From: Shimia sp040370365
GTDB lineage: Bacteria; Pseudomonadota; Alphaproteobacteria; Rhodobacterales; Rhodobacteraceae
Length of the DNA: 64,000 nucleotides
Direction: 5' to 3'
NCBI RefSeq assembly: GCF_040370365.1
Contig: NZ_BAABWQ010000001.1
Location: forward strand, 1,178,001 to 1,242,000
The translations under genes and the position numbers were made by a program. Below are positions 1-8,459 of the stretch, piece after piece. The notes below the pieces were generated by a model that saw nothing but the letters and a program-made list of their open reading frames with translations, did no database searches and had not been told where the DNA came from. How positions within the stretch are numbered: position 1 is the first letter of the stretch; each line of letters starts with the position of its first letter.

Positions 1-2
1 CA

Positions 3-395
3 GAGCAGGCCGCATTGATTGAAGGAGGCAAGTTGAAACCTCTGGCCATGCTTACCGAGGATGAAGCCGAAATCGCTGGCGTTTCAGTACCCTCAGCATT
101 TGATATCTACGAAGGCTTAGACAAGTACTTGCCGCTTAAGCAAGCCATTGGTTTTGCCGTTCATAACTCTACAAGCGACGACGTCAAAATCGCGCTTGGA
201 ACTGCGTTTGAAAAGGCTATTGCGGGCGACGCCGTGGCGGAGTGGGCAGCAGCGAACAAGTACGATGTCGGCGGTCAGCATGGATCTGACGCCAGCAAGA
301 TCTTTGAAACGCTCGAAGCCAACTTCGCCTACACGATGAAAGACCTTGGAGCGACGACGGTAGATCCAGCCTCTCTTGGGATCAAAAAACCCTAA
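3..395 (+). CDS. TctC-type solute-binding protein of a TTT importer (3' part only)
   Basis: This is the C-terminal part of a periplasmic binding protein of the tripartite tricarboxylate transporter (Bug/TctC) family; the start lies before the window and the reading frame is open from base 3. The visible 130 or so residues have the family's C-terminal lobe (ending near DLGATTVDPASLGIKKP). It is followed by tctB and tctA on the same strand, the usual C-B-A order, so it should deliver a carboxylated substrate to the TctAB membrane pair. The downstream acid-sugar kinase and decarboxylase suggest an acid sugar such as a C4 aldonate as ligand; that is inference. A hairpin lies just after the stop. 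Confidence 0.85.
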   Translation, partial: EQAALIEGGKLKPLAMLTEDEAEIAGVSVPSAFDIYEGLDKYLPLKQAIGFAVHNSTSDDVKIALGTAFEKAIAGDAVAEWAAANKYDVGGQHGSDASKIFETLEANFAYTMKDLGATTVDPASLGIKKP

Positions 396-417
396 GGCGA
401 TCTCGCACAAACTGCAT

Positions 418-446
418 GGGGCAAGATTTTCGCTTGCCCCTTCTTG
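418..446 (+). terminator. Stem-loop after tctC (attenuator or partial terminator)
   Basis: Bases 418-425 (GGGGCAAG) pair perfectly with 433-440 (CTTGCCCC) around a 7-base loop, followed by TTCTT. It sits between the binding-protein gene and tctB, where such hairpins commonly raise binding-protein mRNA over membrane-subunit mRNA. Confidence 0.6.
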
Positions 447-476
447 GCTCTTGGGAGCACTACACCGGAGGCAACA

Positions 477-1226
477 TTGAATTCTTCTGACGATATCGCA
501 GTCTTGCGCGCACGAGACTTCTGGGGAGCGGTAACTCTTGGCACGCTGTCAATTTTCTTCCTTTGGCGCACTTCCTACATACCGTTATTCGGCGAAAACC
601 GAGGCGGCGTGACCGGCGGCGACTGGTATAACTCGGCCGCGCTTGTGCCATTTGGCATCTTCACGGGTTTGCTTACCCTATCGTTGGTTTTGCTGGGCAT
701 TTCAGTCAAAAGCGGCGGTGCACGTTTAGCATTTTCTGCAGCAGGTTTGGGTTGGGACCAAGCTGAAGCGATCCGTTTCTCAACCCTTGGACTTATAATG
801 TTCTTCTACATTGTGGGCCTTGTGCCTCGGGTAGATTTCATCCTGTGTTCGGGCCTTTTGATCACCGCGTTAATATTCGGCTTCCACGGTGGCCAACAGA
901 AACGCATGGTTTTGTCTTCCGCCGCAGTTGCGACAGCGGGCGGATATGCATTGTTTGCCCATTTGCCGCGCAGCGAGTGGGCCTTGCATTTTGATGACTG
1001 GGTCACGTTGTTTACTTGGGCGGTTTTGGCTGTGGTGGCGGTGTCTCGAAGCCCAAGGGACAAAATTGCTCGGGCCACACCCATCTTGTCAGTCCTAGTG
1101 CCGCTTGTGTTGGTTCTCGCCATGGCTTTCGGCTTTCGCCAGAACGTCCCCAATCGCGGCGGATTGATATTCAAACAAATCGAATACCACTATTACGTCT
1201 CTCTAAAACCGTTGTGGAGCCGCTAA
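477..1226 (+). CDS. tctB: TctB-type small membrane subunit of TTT importer
   Basis: Small integral membrane subunit of the tripartite tricarboxylate transporter. The 249-residue product has four to five hydrophobic segments (near residues 20-35, 55-75, 100-150 and 175-225), as expected for TctB. The start chosen is TTG at 477 because GGAGG at 467-471 lies 5 bases upstream; the frame is open further upstream (TTG at 444) but without a ribosome site and inside the hairpin. It is followed by tctA with one base between the stop and the next start. Sequence conservation in TctB is poor, so the call rests largely on size, topology and position. Confidence 0.8.
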   Translation: MNSSDDIAVLRARDFWGAVTLGTLSIFFLWRTSYIPLFGENRGGVTGGDWYNSAALVPFGIFTGLLTLSLVLLGISVKSGGARLAFSAAGLGWDQAEAIRFSTLGLIMFFYIVGLVPRVDFILCSGLLITALIFGFHGGQQKRMVLSSAAVATAGGYALFAHLPRSEWALHFDDWVTLFTWAVLAVVAVSRSPRDKIARATPILSVLVPLVLVLAMAFGFRQNVPNRGGLIFKQIEYHYYVSLKPLWSR

Positions 1227-1227
1227 G

Positions 1228-2739
1228 ATGGAGTTTGTTTTTTCTCAACTGGCGGGCTTTGGCAGCGCGTTTGTCGCGCTCGTCGCCGACCCGCTTACAT
1301 ATGCATATTTAATCGTATCAGTCTTCCTTGGCATCACGTTCGGGGCTCTTCCAGGGCTCACAGCGACCTTGGCCGTCACAATCTTGACTGGGTTTTTCGG
1401 CAACAAAATTCCATTGGACTATTCGCTGATTGCTCTGCTTGGGGCCTATGTCGGGGCAATTTACGGAGGATCCTACCCGTCGATTCTTCTCAACATTCCG
1501 GGGACTGCTGCAAGTGCTGCCACCGCAATGGACGGCCACCCACTGGCAAAAGCTGGTCGTGGGGGCGAAGCGTTGGGTTTGATCACCACAGCTAGTTTTA
1601 TTGGCACACTTATCGGTACATTTGCCTTGTTGATATTTGTCTGGGTGCTTTTGCTAGTTTCTCAAAATATCGCCAGCCCGGAGAAGGCATTGCTGGCACT
1701 TTTCGGTATTTTGTTATCCGGTACGCTGATGAGTGAGGATCTGGTGATCAAAGGATGGATTTCCGGCCTAATTGGTCTGGCGATGGCAATGGTCGGCTTG
1801 GATCCGCTGCTGTCGGAACCGCGCTATACATTTGGCTGGCCTTATTTGCTTTCGGGCTTTCAGGTTGTCCCCGTGTTGATGGGCGCTTTTGCCGTGCCCC
1901 AGATCATGGAGGGGTTAAGACACGCCGAGATCGGCAAAATGGTTGCGTTGCAGGGCCGCATCCTGCCCAACATGAAAACCATCCGACATTACATGCCCAC
2001 AATCGCTCGATCTGGCGTCATCGGCACTGGCGTAGGTGCGCTTCCCGGCGTGGGTGAGGACGTCGCTGGTTGGGTGTCCTACGGTGTCAGCAAATCCGTC
2101 TCCAAAGAAGCTGGCCAATTTGGTAAAGGCTCTATCGATGGTTTGCTATCCTCTGAGACAGCCAACAATGCCTGTATTGGCGGCGCACTGATACCACTGT
2201 TGGTTTTAGGTATACCAGGATCACCTCCGGCTGCGGCGCTAATGGGGGCGTTCAAGATCAACAACGTAATCCCTGGACCAACAATTGATCCGGCAATCAT
2301 TCTGCGCGTCGTCGCAATTCTGGTGCTTGCGTCCCTGACGATGTTCATTCTTGGTCTGTTCACTGCGCGGATATTTGTGAAGATTTTGCGCATTCCGCAA
2401 ACAGTCTTCTTACCAGTGGTTATGGTACTGACCGCAATCGGCTCCTTTAGCGTCGGCGGCGGAATAAATGATCTCTACCTGATGTTGGGTGTCGGATTTG
2501 TAGCCTACTTTATGAACCTGATGAAGTATCCCATAGCCCCGCTGGTCATCGGCGTCATCCTAGGCAGCTTGTTTGATGAAACGCTACGCAGATCCCTCTT
2601 TTTGTCGGACGGCAGCTTAGGTGTCTTTCTATCTCGCCCCGGCGCAGCTGTGTTACTTATGCTCAACATTACGCTGGTTGCTGCTCAGATACCGGCGTTA
2701 CGCCGAAGGTTGTCGTTCAAATCGAGAAAGGAAGCCTGA
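1228..2739 (+). CDS. tctA: TctA-type large membrane subunit of TTT importer
   Basis: Large permease subunit of the tripartite tricarboxylate transporter, 503 residues, the usual length. It shows family hallmarks: the N-terminal glycine-rich stretch GALPGLTATLAV (about residues 34-45), the segment GGSYPSILLNIPGTAASAAT (about 80-100), a second inverted-repeat copy with GALPGVGEDVAGWVSYG and later IPGSPPAAALMGAF. About 11-12 membrane segments are expected. It overlaps the next gene by one base (TGATG), so the transporter and the catabolic genes probably share one message. Confidence 0.93.
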   Translation: MEFVFSQLAGFGSAFVALVADPLTYAYLIVSVFLGITFGALPGLTATLAVTILTGFFGNKIPLDYSLIALLGAYVGAIYGGSYPSILLNIPGTAASAATAMDGHPLAKAGRGGEALGLITTASFIGTLIGTFALLIFVWVLLLVSQNIASPEKALLALFGILLSGTLMSEDLVIKGWISGLIGLAMAMVGLDPLLSEPRYTFGWPYLLSGFQVVPVLMGAFAVPQIMEGLRHAEIGKMVALQGRILPNMKTIRHYMPTIARSGVIGTGVGALPGVGEDVAGWVSYGVSKSVSKEAGQFGKGSIDGLLSSETANNACIGGALIPLLVLGIPGSPPAAALMGAFKINNVIPGPTIDPAIILRVVAILVLASLTMFILGLFTARIFVKILRIPQTVFLPVVMVLTAIGSFSVGGGINDLYLMLGVGFVAYFMNLMKYPIAPLVIGVILGSLFDETLRRSLFLSDGSLGVFLSRPGAAVLLMLNITLVAAQIPALRRRLSFKSRKEA

Positions 2740-3020
2740 TGTATGCAGTCATCGTTACCTTCCGGATCAAGCCGGAACACTTAGACAGTTTTCTGCCCTT
2801 AATGCGGGACAACGCTGCAACGTCTCTTAAGGAAGAGCTTGGTTGCCGGACTTTTGACGTTTGGCAGGATTCTTCGGAGGTGTTTCTGTACGAAGTCTAT
2901 GAAAGTGCCGAGGCGTTTCAGCGGCATCTTTCTTCAAGCCATTTCAAGGCATTTGACGCAACCGTGACAGATATGATTGCACACAAGGAAGTTCGGATTT
3001 TTGAAGAGGCTGTACAATGA
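2739..3020 (+). CDS. Antibiotic-biosynthesis-monooxygenase (ABM/YgiN) fold protein
   Basis: A 93-residue protein of the dimeric alpha-beta barrel ABM/YgiN type: starts MYAVIVTFRIKPEH, then has LGCRTFDVWQD and FLYEVYES, typical of the fold. Members include quinol monooxygenases, heme-degrading enzymes and small epimerase-like proteins such as LsrG. Starts within the tctA stop and overlaps the next gene by four bases (ATGA), so it is translationally coupled into the acid-sugar operon. Its reaction cannot be told from sequence; a role in isomerising or protecting a sugar-acid intermediate is a guess from context. Confidence 0.75.
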   Translation: MYAVIVTFRIKPEHLDSFLPLMRDNAATSLKEELGCRTFDVWQDSSEVFLYEVYESAEAFQRHLSSSHFKAFDATVTDMIAHKEVRIFEEAVQ

Positions 3021-3826
3021 CTGCCCCCACAGGAACTTGGCGTGTTCACGCCATCAAATATGCCGATCGCAACGCCCGCACTCGCGCGGATAGCTTTATC
3101 TTTGATGACAACCATGATGCCCCGCACGCCATGGATTACTACATGTGGTTGTTGAGGGATGGCGATCGTGTGATCCTCGTGGACACTGGATATGACAGCG
3201 AAGAGGCCACATTGCGGGGCCGTCCAATTCGTTTGGATCCAAGGGAAGCCTTGGAGCCATTTGGGCTAAAACCCGACGAAATTAACCAAATCATCGTCAC
3301 ACACCTGCACTATGACCATGCTGGCGGACTGGCATTGTTTCCCAACGCACATCTGCATTTGCAAACCGCAGAGATGGCCTTTGCCACCGGCCCTTGCATG
3401 TGTCACGACACCATACGTGCGCCCTTTACGGCTGTTCATATCTGCGAAGCTGTTACACGCCTTTACCGGGGCAAACTGACCTTCCACGACGGCGACAGCC
3501 AAGTTGCCGACGGGGTGTCAGTGCACTGTATCGGTGGGCATTCTAGAGGATTGCAGGCAGTGCGCGTGCGAACACAAGTGGGCTGGATGGTCCTGGCGTC
3601 AGACGCCGCCCATTTTTATGAGAACTTTCAGGCCCGCAAACCGTTTCCGATAGTGGTCGACCTTCAGGACATGATGAACGGCTTTGGCAGACTACATTCT
3701 CTCGCCTCTCGGCCAGATCTGATCATTCCAGGTCACGATCCATTGGTGCGGGATATATTTCCGCAAGAGCTGGCCCGTCACATCTGTCGCCTAGACCTCG
3801 GGCCGAAAAGGGAACTTTCTAGATGA
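3017..3826 (+). CDS. Metallo-beta-lactamase-fold hydrolase (AHL-lactonase-like), possible sugar lactonase
   Basis: A 269-residue metallo-beta-lactamase-fold hydrolase of the group annotated as N-acyl-homoserine-lactonase-like. The two-metal site is complete: THLHYDH at residues 95-101 (H96, H98, D100, H101), GGH with H175, D196 in ASDAAHF, and H240 in PGHDPL. It overlaps the genes on both sides by four bases, placing it firmly in an acid-sugar catabolic operon between a transporter and a kinase. Family members open lactones, so a plausible job is hydrolysis of an aldonolactone before phosphorylation, not quorum quenching. That is inference from neighbours. Confidence 0.8.
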   Translation: MTAPTGTWRVHAIKYADRNARTRADSFIFDDNHDAPHAMDYYMWLLRDGDRVILVDTGYDSEEATLRGRPIRLDPREALEPFGLKPDEINQIIVTHLHYDHAGGLALFPNAHLHLQTAEMAFATGPCMCHDTIRAPFTAVHICEAVTRLYRGKLTFHDGDSQVADGVSVHCIGGHSRGLQAVRVRTQVGWMVLASDAAHFYENFQARKPFPIVVDLQDMMNGFGRLHSLASRPDLIIPGHDPLVRDIFPQELARHICRLDLGPKRELSR

Positions 3827-5052
3827 AACTTGGAGTAATTGCCGACGATTTCACCGGGGCGTCCGACATCGCCTTAACCCTTGCTGAGGCCGGTATGTCT
3901 GTCACACAGTTCATTGGTGTTCCAGAGGACAAAGCGGATGCTGAACTGGATGCAGGGGTTGTTGCACTCAAGTCGCGCACAGCACCTGTCGATGAAGCCG
4001 TGGCCGATAGTTTGGCTGCCTGCGAATGGCTCCTTGCCCAAGGAGCGGAGCAGATCGTATTGAAGGTCTGCTCCACCTTTGACAGCACTCCGGAAGGCAA
4101 TATTGGACCGGTCCTAGAGGCCTTGGCCAAACGCACCGGTGCAAAGCACATTGTAACGTCACCTGCGTTTCCAGAAAACGGGCGAAGCGTGTATCAAGGT
4201 CACCTGTTTGTTCAAGATGTGTTGCTCAACGAGTGCGGCATGCAAGATCACCCTTTGACCCCCATGCGAGATCCCGATCTGCGCCGCGTGCTGAGTGCAC
4301 AGAGCAGCTGGGAAATCGGCCACGTACCTACTCAAATTGTAACACAAGGTGCTCAGCATATCCGTGCTGCTCTTCCCCCTGGCCCCGCTATGGTGATTGT
4401 GGATGCTATTCATGATGCCGACTTGATAGAAATCGGAAAGGCAGTAAAGGGACAGCCCCTGATATGTGGTGGCTCTGGTATCGCGCTGGGCCTCCCGGCC
4501 AACTTCGACGTCGTGCCAACGACCTCGAAGTGGCCGTCTTTCCAAGGGCCCGGGGTGATACTCTCTGGCTCCTGTTCGCGCGCAACCCGCGCTCAAGTGT
4601 CGTTCTATCAGCGTAACAATCCTGCTTTTGAAGTCAGTGCTGAAGCGGTTGTCTCTGGAGAAATAACTGCGCAGCACCTTACCGAATGGGTACTTGACCA
4701 AGTCAAGGTTCCTTTGGTGTTCTCTTCAGCAGATCCCGAAGAAATTCGGGCAGCACAGCATAAGTTTGGGCCTGAAAAGGCGGCACAGGCGATTGAAACA
4801 CTGTTCTCAGAGTTGGCTGCGCTATTGAGCGAACGTGGCGTAACTAGAATGATTGTGGCTGGGGGCGAAACTTCAGGCGCGGTTGTGAACGGGCTGAACG
4901 CACGAGCACTGAGTATTGGTCCGCGCATTGCGCCCGGCGTGCCAGCTGTACGGATGGTAGACAAGCCGCTTGCGCTTGCTCTTAAATCAGGCAACTTCGG
5001 AACAGAAGATTTCTTTGTCACAGCTCTTTCTATGATGGAGCGTACCGCATGA
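3823..5052 (+). CDS. otnK: Four-carbon acid sugar kinase (OtnK-type, DUF1537)
   Basis: Kinase of the four-carbon acid sugar kinase family (DUF1537/SBD plus nucleotide-binding domain), 409 residues. The substrate-binding half begins GVIADDFTGASD (residues 4-15) and includes KVCSTFDSTPEGNIG and SPAFPENGRSVYQG; the ATP half has SGSCSRATRAQ and VAGGETSGAVVNGL. Characterised members phosphorylate 3-oxo-tetronates (2-dehydrotetronates) at C4. It is directly followed, with a four-base overlap, by a class II aldolase-type OtnC, the standard partner, so the pair should convert an oxidised C4 acid sugar to dihydroxyacetone phosphate and CO2. The upstream dehydrogenase and isomerase (DenD or LtnD, OtnI) are not in the window. 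Confidence 0.87.
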   Translation: MKLGVIADDFTGASDIALTLAEAGMSVTQFIGVPEDKADAELDAGVVALKSRTAPVDEAVADSLAACEWLLAQGAEQIVLKVCSTFDSTPEGNIGPVLEALAKRTGAKHIVTSPAFPENGRSVYQGHLFVQDVLLNECGMQDHPLTPMRDPDLRRVLSAQSSWEIGHVPTQIVTQGAQHIRAALPPGPAMVIVDAIHDADLIEIGKAVKGQPLICGGSGIALGLPANFDVVPTTSKWPSFQGPGVILSGSCSRATRAQVSFYQRNNPAFEVSAEAVVSGEITAQHLTEWVLDQVKVPLVFSSADPEEIRAAQHKFGPEKAAQAIETLFSELAALLSERGVTRMIVAGGETSGAVVNGLNARALSIGPRIAPGVPAVRMVDKPLALALKSGNFGTEDFFVTALSMMERTA

Positions 5053-5693
5053 CCGAAGAAACCAAAGCCCGTGAAGACATTTGTCAAATCGCCAAATCGA
5101 TGTTTGAACGGGGCCTGACCTGCGGCGCTTCCGGCAATATTTCTTTGCGCTTGAGTGATGGTAGGTATCTTGTAACGCCCACAGGCAGTTCAATGGGATT
5201 TCTCGACCCATCTCAAATCAGCCTAATGGACGCGAACTTTCGGCATCTCGGCGGTGACAAGCCAACTAAGGAAATCCCGCTACACTCTGCCTTCTATGAC
5301 ACCCGCAGCGGTACAGGCGCGGTGGTGCACTTGCATTCTAGCCATTCCGTGGCCTTGTCCATGTTACCAGACACTGACCCTGACAACGTGTTGCCGCCGC
5401 TCACGCCCTATGGCCTGATGCGGTTGGGCAAGGTCAAACTTTTGCCTTTTTTCCTACCCGGTGATGCCGGTATGGGGGAGGCCGTCCGAGGCTTGGCGGG
5501 CAAACGATCAGCGGTTCTCTTGGCAAATCACGGACCGGTTGTGGCAGCCAAGGACCTGTGGGCAGCCACATTTGCCATGGAAGAACTCGAAGAAACGGCG
5601 AAGCTGGCTTTGCTCACTCGCGGAATGCAACCTCGCCAATTGACCAACGCAGAGGTACAGGCGGTCATTGAACGATTTGATATTGATTGGTGA
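5049..5693 (+). CDS. otnC: 3-oxo-tetronate 4-phosphate decarboxylase (OtnC-type class II aldolase)
   Basis: Class II aldolase/adducin-fold enzyme of 214 residues. Zinc and catalytic residues are visible: E75 in TKEIPLH, H94 and H96 in VHLHSSHS, and H161 in ANHGPVV; the N-terminal phosphate-binding segment GASGNISLR (26-34) and TPTGSSMG (43-50) are intact. OtnC enzymes decarboxylate 3-oxo-tetronate 4-phosphate to dihydroxyacetone phosphate. Overlap of four bases with the kinase gene supports the pairing. It is the last gene of the operon; no good terminator is seen after it. Confidence 0.87.
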   Translation: MTEETKAREDICQIAKSMFERGLTCGASGNISLRLSDGRYLVTPTGSSMGFLDPSQISLMDANFRHLGGDKPTKEIPLHSAFYDTRSGTGAVVHLHSSHSVALSMLPDTDPDNVLPPLTPYGLMRLGKVKLLPFFLPGDAGMGEAVRGLAGKRSAVLLANHGPVVAAKDLWAATFAMEELEETAKLALLTRGMQPRQLTNAEVQAVIERFDIDW

Positions 5694-6097
5694 TGCAAAG
5701 CTTGATCATTTCGTCCTCTCTCTACGGGGTGATGCACAAACTGTGACCGAAACGATCGCACGCCCTAAAACGGGTGCTAAGTCATTCTCTTTCTTTAGCT
5801 ATTCCCCCTAGCAAGATGTCAGAGATCGCGTCCAAATGCCTCCCTTCAATGTGCAGTCTGCATCGATCTCCTACTTTCAGGTGTCAACCGTTCTCAGTGA
5901 AATGCTCCCCCGGATGCCTCATTGAGCTGAAAGCGGCTCATCCGACCGCGGCAGTTGAAGACTGGGCGGACCATTGCAGCGATAGGGTCGCAATTGTGTC
6001 CCACGACTGCCTCAACCAAGTTGCCGCTGTAGTCTAACATCACTTCCGGCCGGAAAACGGGCCACTCTTAGAGCCACTTTCTTGCAATGAAACATTT
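5694..6097. other. Gene-free stretch after otnC
   Basis: About 400 bases between the end of the C4 acid-sugar operon and a decayed gene on the other strand. I see no coding region with a convincing ribosome site or family resemblance, and no clear terminator. Composition is like the flanks, so this may be eroded coding sequence. Confidence 0.4.
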
Positions 6098-7013
6098 TTA
6101 TGTACCTCGCTCAGTCAAACTATCTTGTGCGCCTAATTGAAGCGCAACCGTTCGAAGCAAGTGTACCAACCCCATCGGATCGTCAGCCCACCGCTCGATA
6201 ACTGCCGGATCGATTTGATGACCGACGTAGGGGCGTTGCGGCTTGTTGAGTGCGTGTTTCACTTCGTAAAGCAACAAACCTTGCCGCAGTGGCTGAGAGG
6301 TGCAGCTCGCTATCTGATAAGCTCGACTGTTTTATCCCGGAAAGGCAGCACCGTGACGTTGGACAGATGGATCATCTTGGCCATAAATGCACTCCATGGC
6401 TTCTCTATCACCGGGCCGAACCATCTGTCTGATGAAGACACCATGCCCGAAGGAAACAGTGCGATAACCCCACCATTTTCACGTGCGTCATGTCGCACCT
6501 ACGCATTTTCAAACTCTTTTCCAACGCGGCAGGCTCCTGCGAGAAAGGAACAGGGATCATGAATTCGTCAATCTCGCCGACACCTGTTAACAGCGAGTAT
6601 GTGAGAGTTTTGTAGTCTGTACGAACCCGGCCGATGAGTCCCGCCAAAACCATGCCATGTGGGTGATTTGCTGTTACGACAACCGGGCCAGATTTTGGGA
6701 TACGATCTATTTCCTTTTCAGGGGGTTCGATATCAATCCCGATAACATTCAGGGCTTTTGCCCAAAACCTCTGCACGTGAGGAACCCCCAATTTTTCAAA
6801 ACGCCGGATCTTACGCAACTAGCTCGAGCTGGCCCTTGCAAGTTCTATCCCTAGAATGGCACGCTGCCGCACAGGATTTGTGAATGTACCGGAGTAAGAC
6901 AGCCGGCGTCCGTCATAGGGTTGATCCGACAGCGACGCCACATCCCCTTGTCCACTCCTCTCTGCAAATCTCTCGTTACGGGAGTTGCGCGCTGATTTCC
7001 GTACCTTTGCCAT
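6098..7013 (-). pseudogene. Decayed lysophospholipid acyltransferase (PlsC-like)
   Basis: Three reading frames on the minus strand together rebuild one acyltransferase of the lysophospholipid/glycerol-phosphate acyltransferase superfamily. In order: an N-terminal part (about 7013-6822) ending in an in-frame TAG at 6819-6821; a continuation in the same frame with VVVTANHPHGMVLAG (the NHPHG block, equivalent of HX4D); a frame change near 6490 into GGVIALFPSGMVSSSD; a second change near 6325, after which RAYQIA and LRQGLLLYEVKHALNKPQRP follow in the third frame to a TAA at 6098-6100. One stop and two frameshifts make this a pseudogene, not a single sequencing error. The start of the ancestral gene is uncertain. 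Confidence 0.8.
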
Positions 7014-7040
7014 CCTTACGAGCCCATCTGATCAGTCTTA

Positions 7041-7451
7041 CTAGCTACGTTGAACCAACACAGAACACACAGCTCGTCGGGAAACCCGGGCTGCGGTCGA
7101 CCCGAGAAAGTAATCTTTTGCGGAGGGATGGTGCGCGCCGACAATAATCAAATCCGCACCAATCTCGCGAGCGACTTCGGTGATGCGTATACCAGGTTTT
7201 CCTGTAGTAATTTCGCAATTAACACTGCCGTCGTCTCCGGCAAGCGATTTCAATGTACCCATCATTTTGTCAGTCAGATGGTTTTCGGATTTCACAGTTA
7301 CAAACTCCGCGGTAAAACCCGGAATCTGTTCAAGTACAGTGAGAAGCGTAATTTTTCCACCAGGTGTGAGAACCTTCCGCGCGGTCGCGATTTTTTCTTT
7401 GACCAACTTTTCATGGTCGATCGCGACGGGGATCAAAATAGACTTGTACAT
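7041..7451 (-). CDS. Universal stress protein (UspA family)
   Basis: A 136-residue single-domain universal stress protein: begins YKSILIPVAIDHE, and ends with the nucleotide-binding signature region GADLIIVGAHHPSAKDYFLGSTAARV followed by CSVLVQR, matching the G-2X-G-9X-G(S/T) pattern in outline. Such proteins bind ATP or AMP and act in the cytoplasm under stress. It lies downstream of two unrecognised genes and next to a pseudogene, so no pathway can be inferred. Confidence 0.88.
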   Translation of the reverse strand: MYKSILIPVAIDHEKLVKEKIATARKVLTPGGKITLLTVLEQIPGFTAEFVTVKSENHLTDKMMGTLKSLAGDDGSVNCEITTGKPGIRITEVAREIGADLIIVGAHHPSAKDYFLGSTAARVSRRAVCSVLVQRS

Positions 7452-7462
7452 GGGAGGTCTCC

Positions 7463-7957
7463 TTAGAAGGTTGAGGTCTTATCAATGGGAAGAACAAAAG
7501 CGCTATCGCAACGAGCACAGTGACCCGAAGCCACTGTGTCTACGTCTGCTGGTGAAAGGGACAACCCGGCACCACCAACTTGGTTCTCGTCAAAATCTGC
7601 GGTCCTCAAATAGATGCCAGCCAATTGATTGCTAAAGCCCCTAACCAAGCTCAAGCTCGCGTGGGTTGTAGTGGCTACCGTCCACGACAGCATGCCACCA
7701 ACGACGGCGAAAAAAACAGGCGCTCCGGATTTGGAAAATTGTGACGCGATCGCGGCAACAGCTATGGCCGCCGGTGCCCAGCAGATGACTACAGAACCAA
7801 CTGCAAGGAATTCAAAGCGGAATGGTAGCCGGAAAACGCGGTCCAATGTCGGCATCATGTCAAAACTTCCGCGAAGACGCGGCAACGCAATGATCCAGGC
7901 AACCACAATGCCTGATACCAGGCGTTGGAACATGGCGAGCTGCTTTGATATATCCAT
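7463..7957 (-). CDS. Unrecognised small membrane protein, possibly decayed
   Basis: 164 residues from ATG at 7957, two bases after the stop of the preceding gene (the frame also allows ATG at 7972). Three hydrophobic segments lie near residues 15-30, 45-70 and 75-95; the last 55 residues are polar and contain a CARC pair. Size, a first helix after MDISKQLAMFQ and the phrase FEFLAV faintly recall MAPEG-type membrane proteins, but this is not a firm match. In another frame the tail encodes a hydrophobic stretch (TVLVAIALLFFPL), which hints at a frameshift that replaced a final membrane helix. Function unknown. Confidence 0.45.
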   Translation of the reverse strand: MDISKQLAMFQRLVSGIVVAWIIALPRLRGSFDMMPTLDRVFRLPFRFEFLAVGSVVICWAPAAIAVAAIASQFSKSGAPVFFAVVGGMLSWTVATTTHASLSLVRGFSNQLAGIYLRTADFDENQVGGAGLSLSPADVDTVASGHCARCDSAFVLPIDKTSTF

Positions 7958-7959
7958 GG

Positions 7960-8397
7960 TCACGCTCCACACTCAGCCAAAAGTGTCTCAGGAGGCTGGA
8001 AGCCTCCGAAAAAGTGAAGCTGTTTGCAAAAGTATATCGGAACATTCAAATTGTCGTTTTTTGCAAGCCCGATAGCCTTACGACGACATTCGGCGAACAG
8101 ACCCGCTGCCCCCAACGTTGTCTCGTAGGACAATTCGGGAACAGCCTTTACATGGAGCGCTGAGAGTGTCCGGCGCTCAAGTACTGGTTTGGCATCCTTA
8201 TCGATCTTGACGCTGTATTTTTGTGCTACTTGGTATGAGACCGGGTTGAACCAATCAACAAATTGTCGCTCGCGCTCCGCGATGGCAAGCGCACTTAAGA
8301 TACATGAGTTCACCAAGTCAGAGGCGCCAATCTCTCTAAAAACCGCTGTTAAAAGTGCTGTGGTCGCTGAGAGAAAAGGCCGAACCATGTCAATCAT
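7960..8397 (-). CDS. Hypothetical protein downstream of suyB
   Basis: 145 residues; ATG at 8397 follows GAGG at a spacing of about six bases, so it is probably translated. No signal peptide or membrane segment is evident. Phrases such as ERQFVDWFNPVSYQVAQKY and RRTLSALHVKAVPEL suggest a folded globular protein, but I do not recognise the family. It lies about 60 bases after suyB on the same strand behind a hairpin, so it may be read through weakly from the sulfonate operon or belong with the next gene. Confidence 0.5.
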   Translation of the reverse strand: MIDMVRPFLSATTALLTAVFREIGASDLVNSCILSALAIAERERQFVDWFNPVSYQVAQKYSVKIDKDAKPVLERRTLSALHVKAVPELSYETTLGAAGLFAECRRKAIGLAKNDNLNVPIYFCKQLHFFGGFQPPETLLAECGA

Positions 8398-8418
8398 ATA
8401 TACCTCAGTTCAGGACAA

Positions 8419-8450
8419 GGACGGCCCATATAGAAAGAAGCGGGCCGCCC
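8419..8450 (-). terminator. Stem-loop after suyB
   Basis: Bases 8419-8427 and 8442-8450 form a 9-bp GC-rich stem with one mismatch around a 14-base loop, starting 9 bases after the suyB stop. There is no T run on the downstream side, so it may stabilise the 3' end or terminate only partly. Confidence 0.4.
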
Positions 8451-8459
8451 AAAATGTTT

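Noticed and set aside
3017..3826. Quorum-quenching AHL lactonase
   Set aside because: Fold matches, but translational overlap with acid-sugar genes on both sides argues for a metabolic lactone or ester as substrate.
5774..6037. 87-codon open frame after otnC
   Set aside because: Low-complexity S, P and C-rich translation with no ribosome site; taken as chance or eroded sequence.
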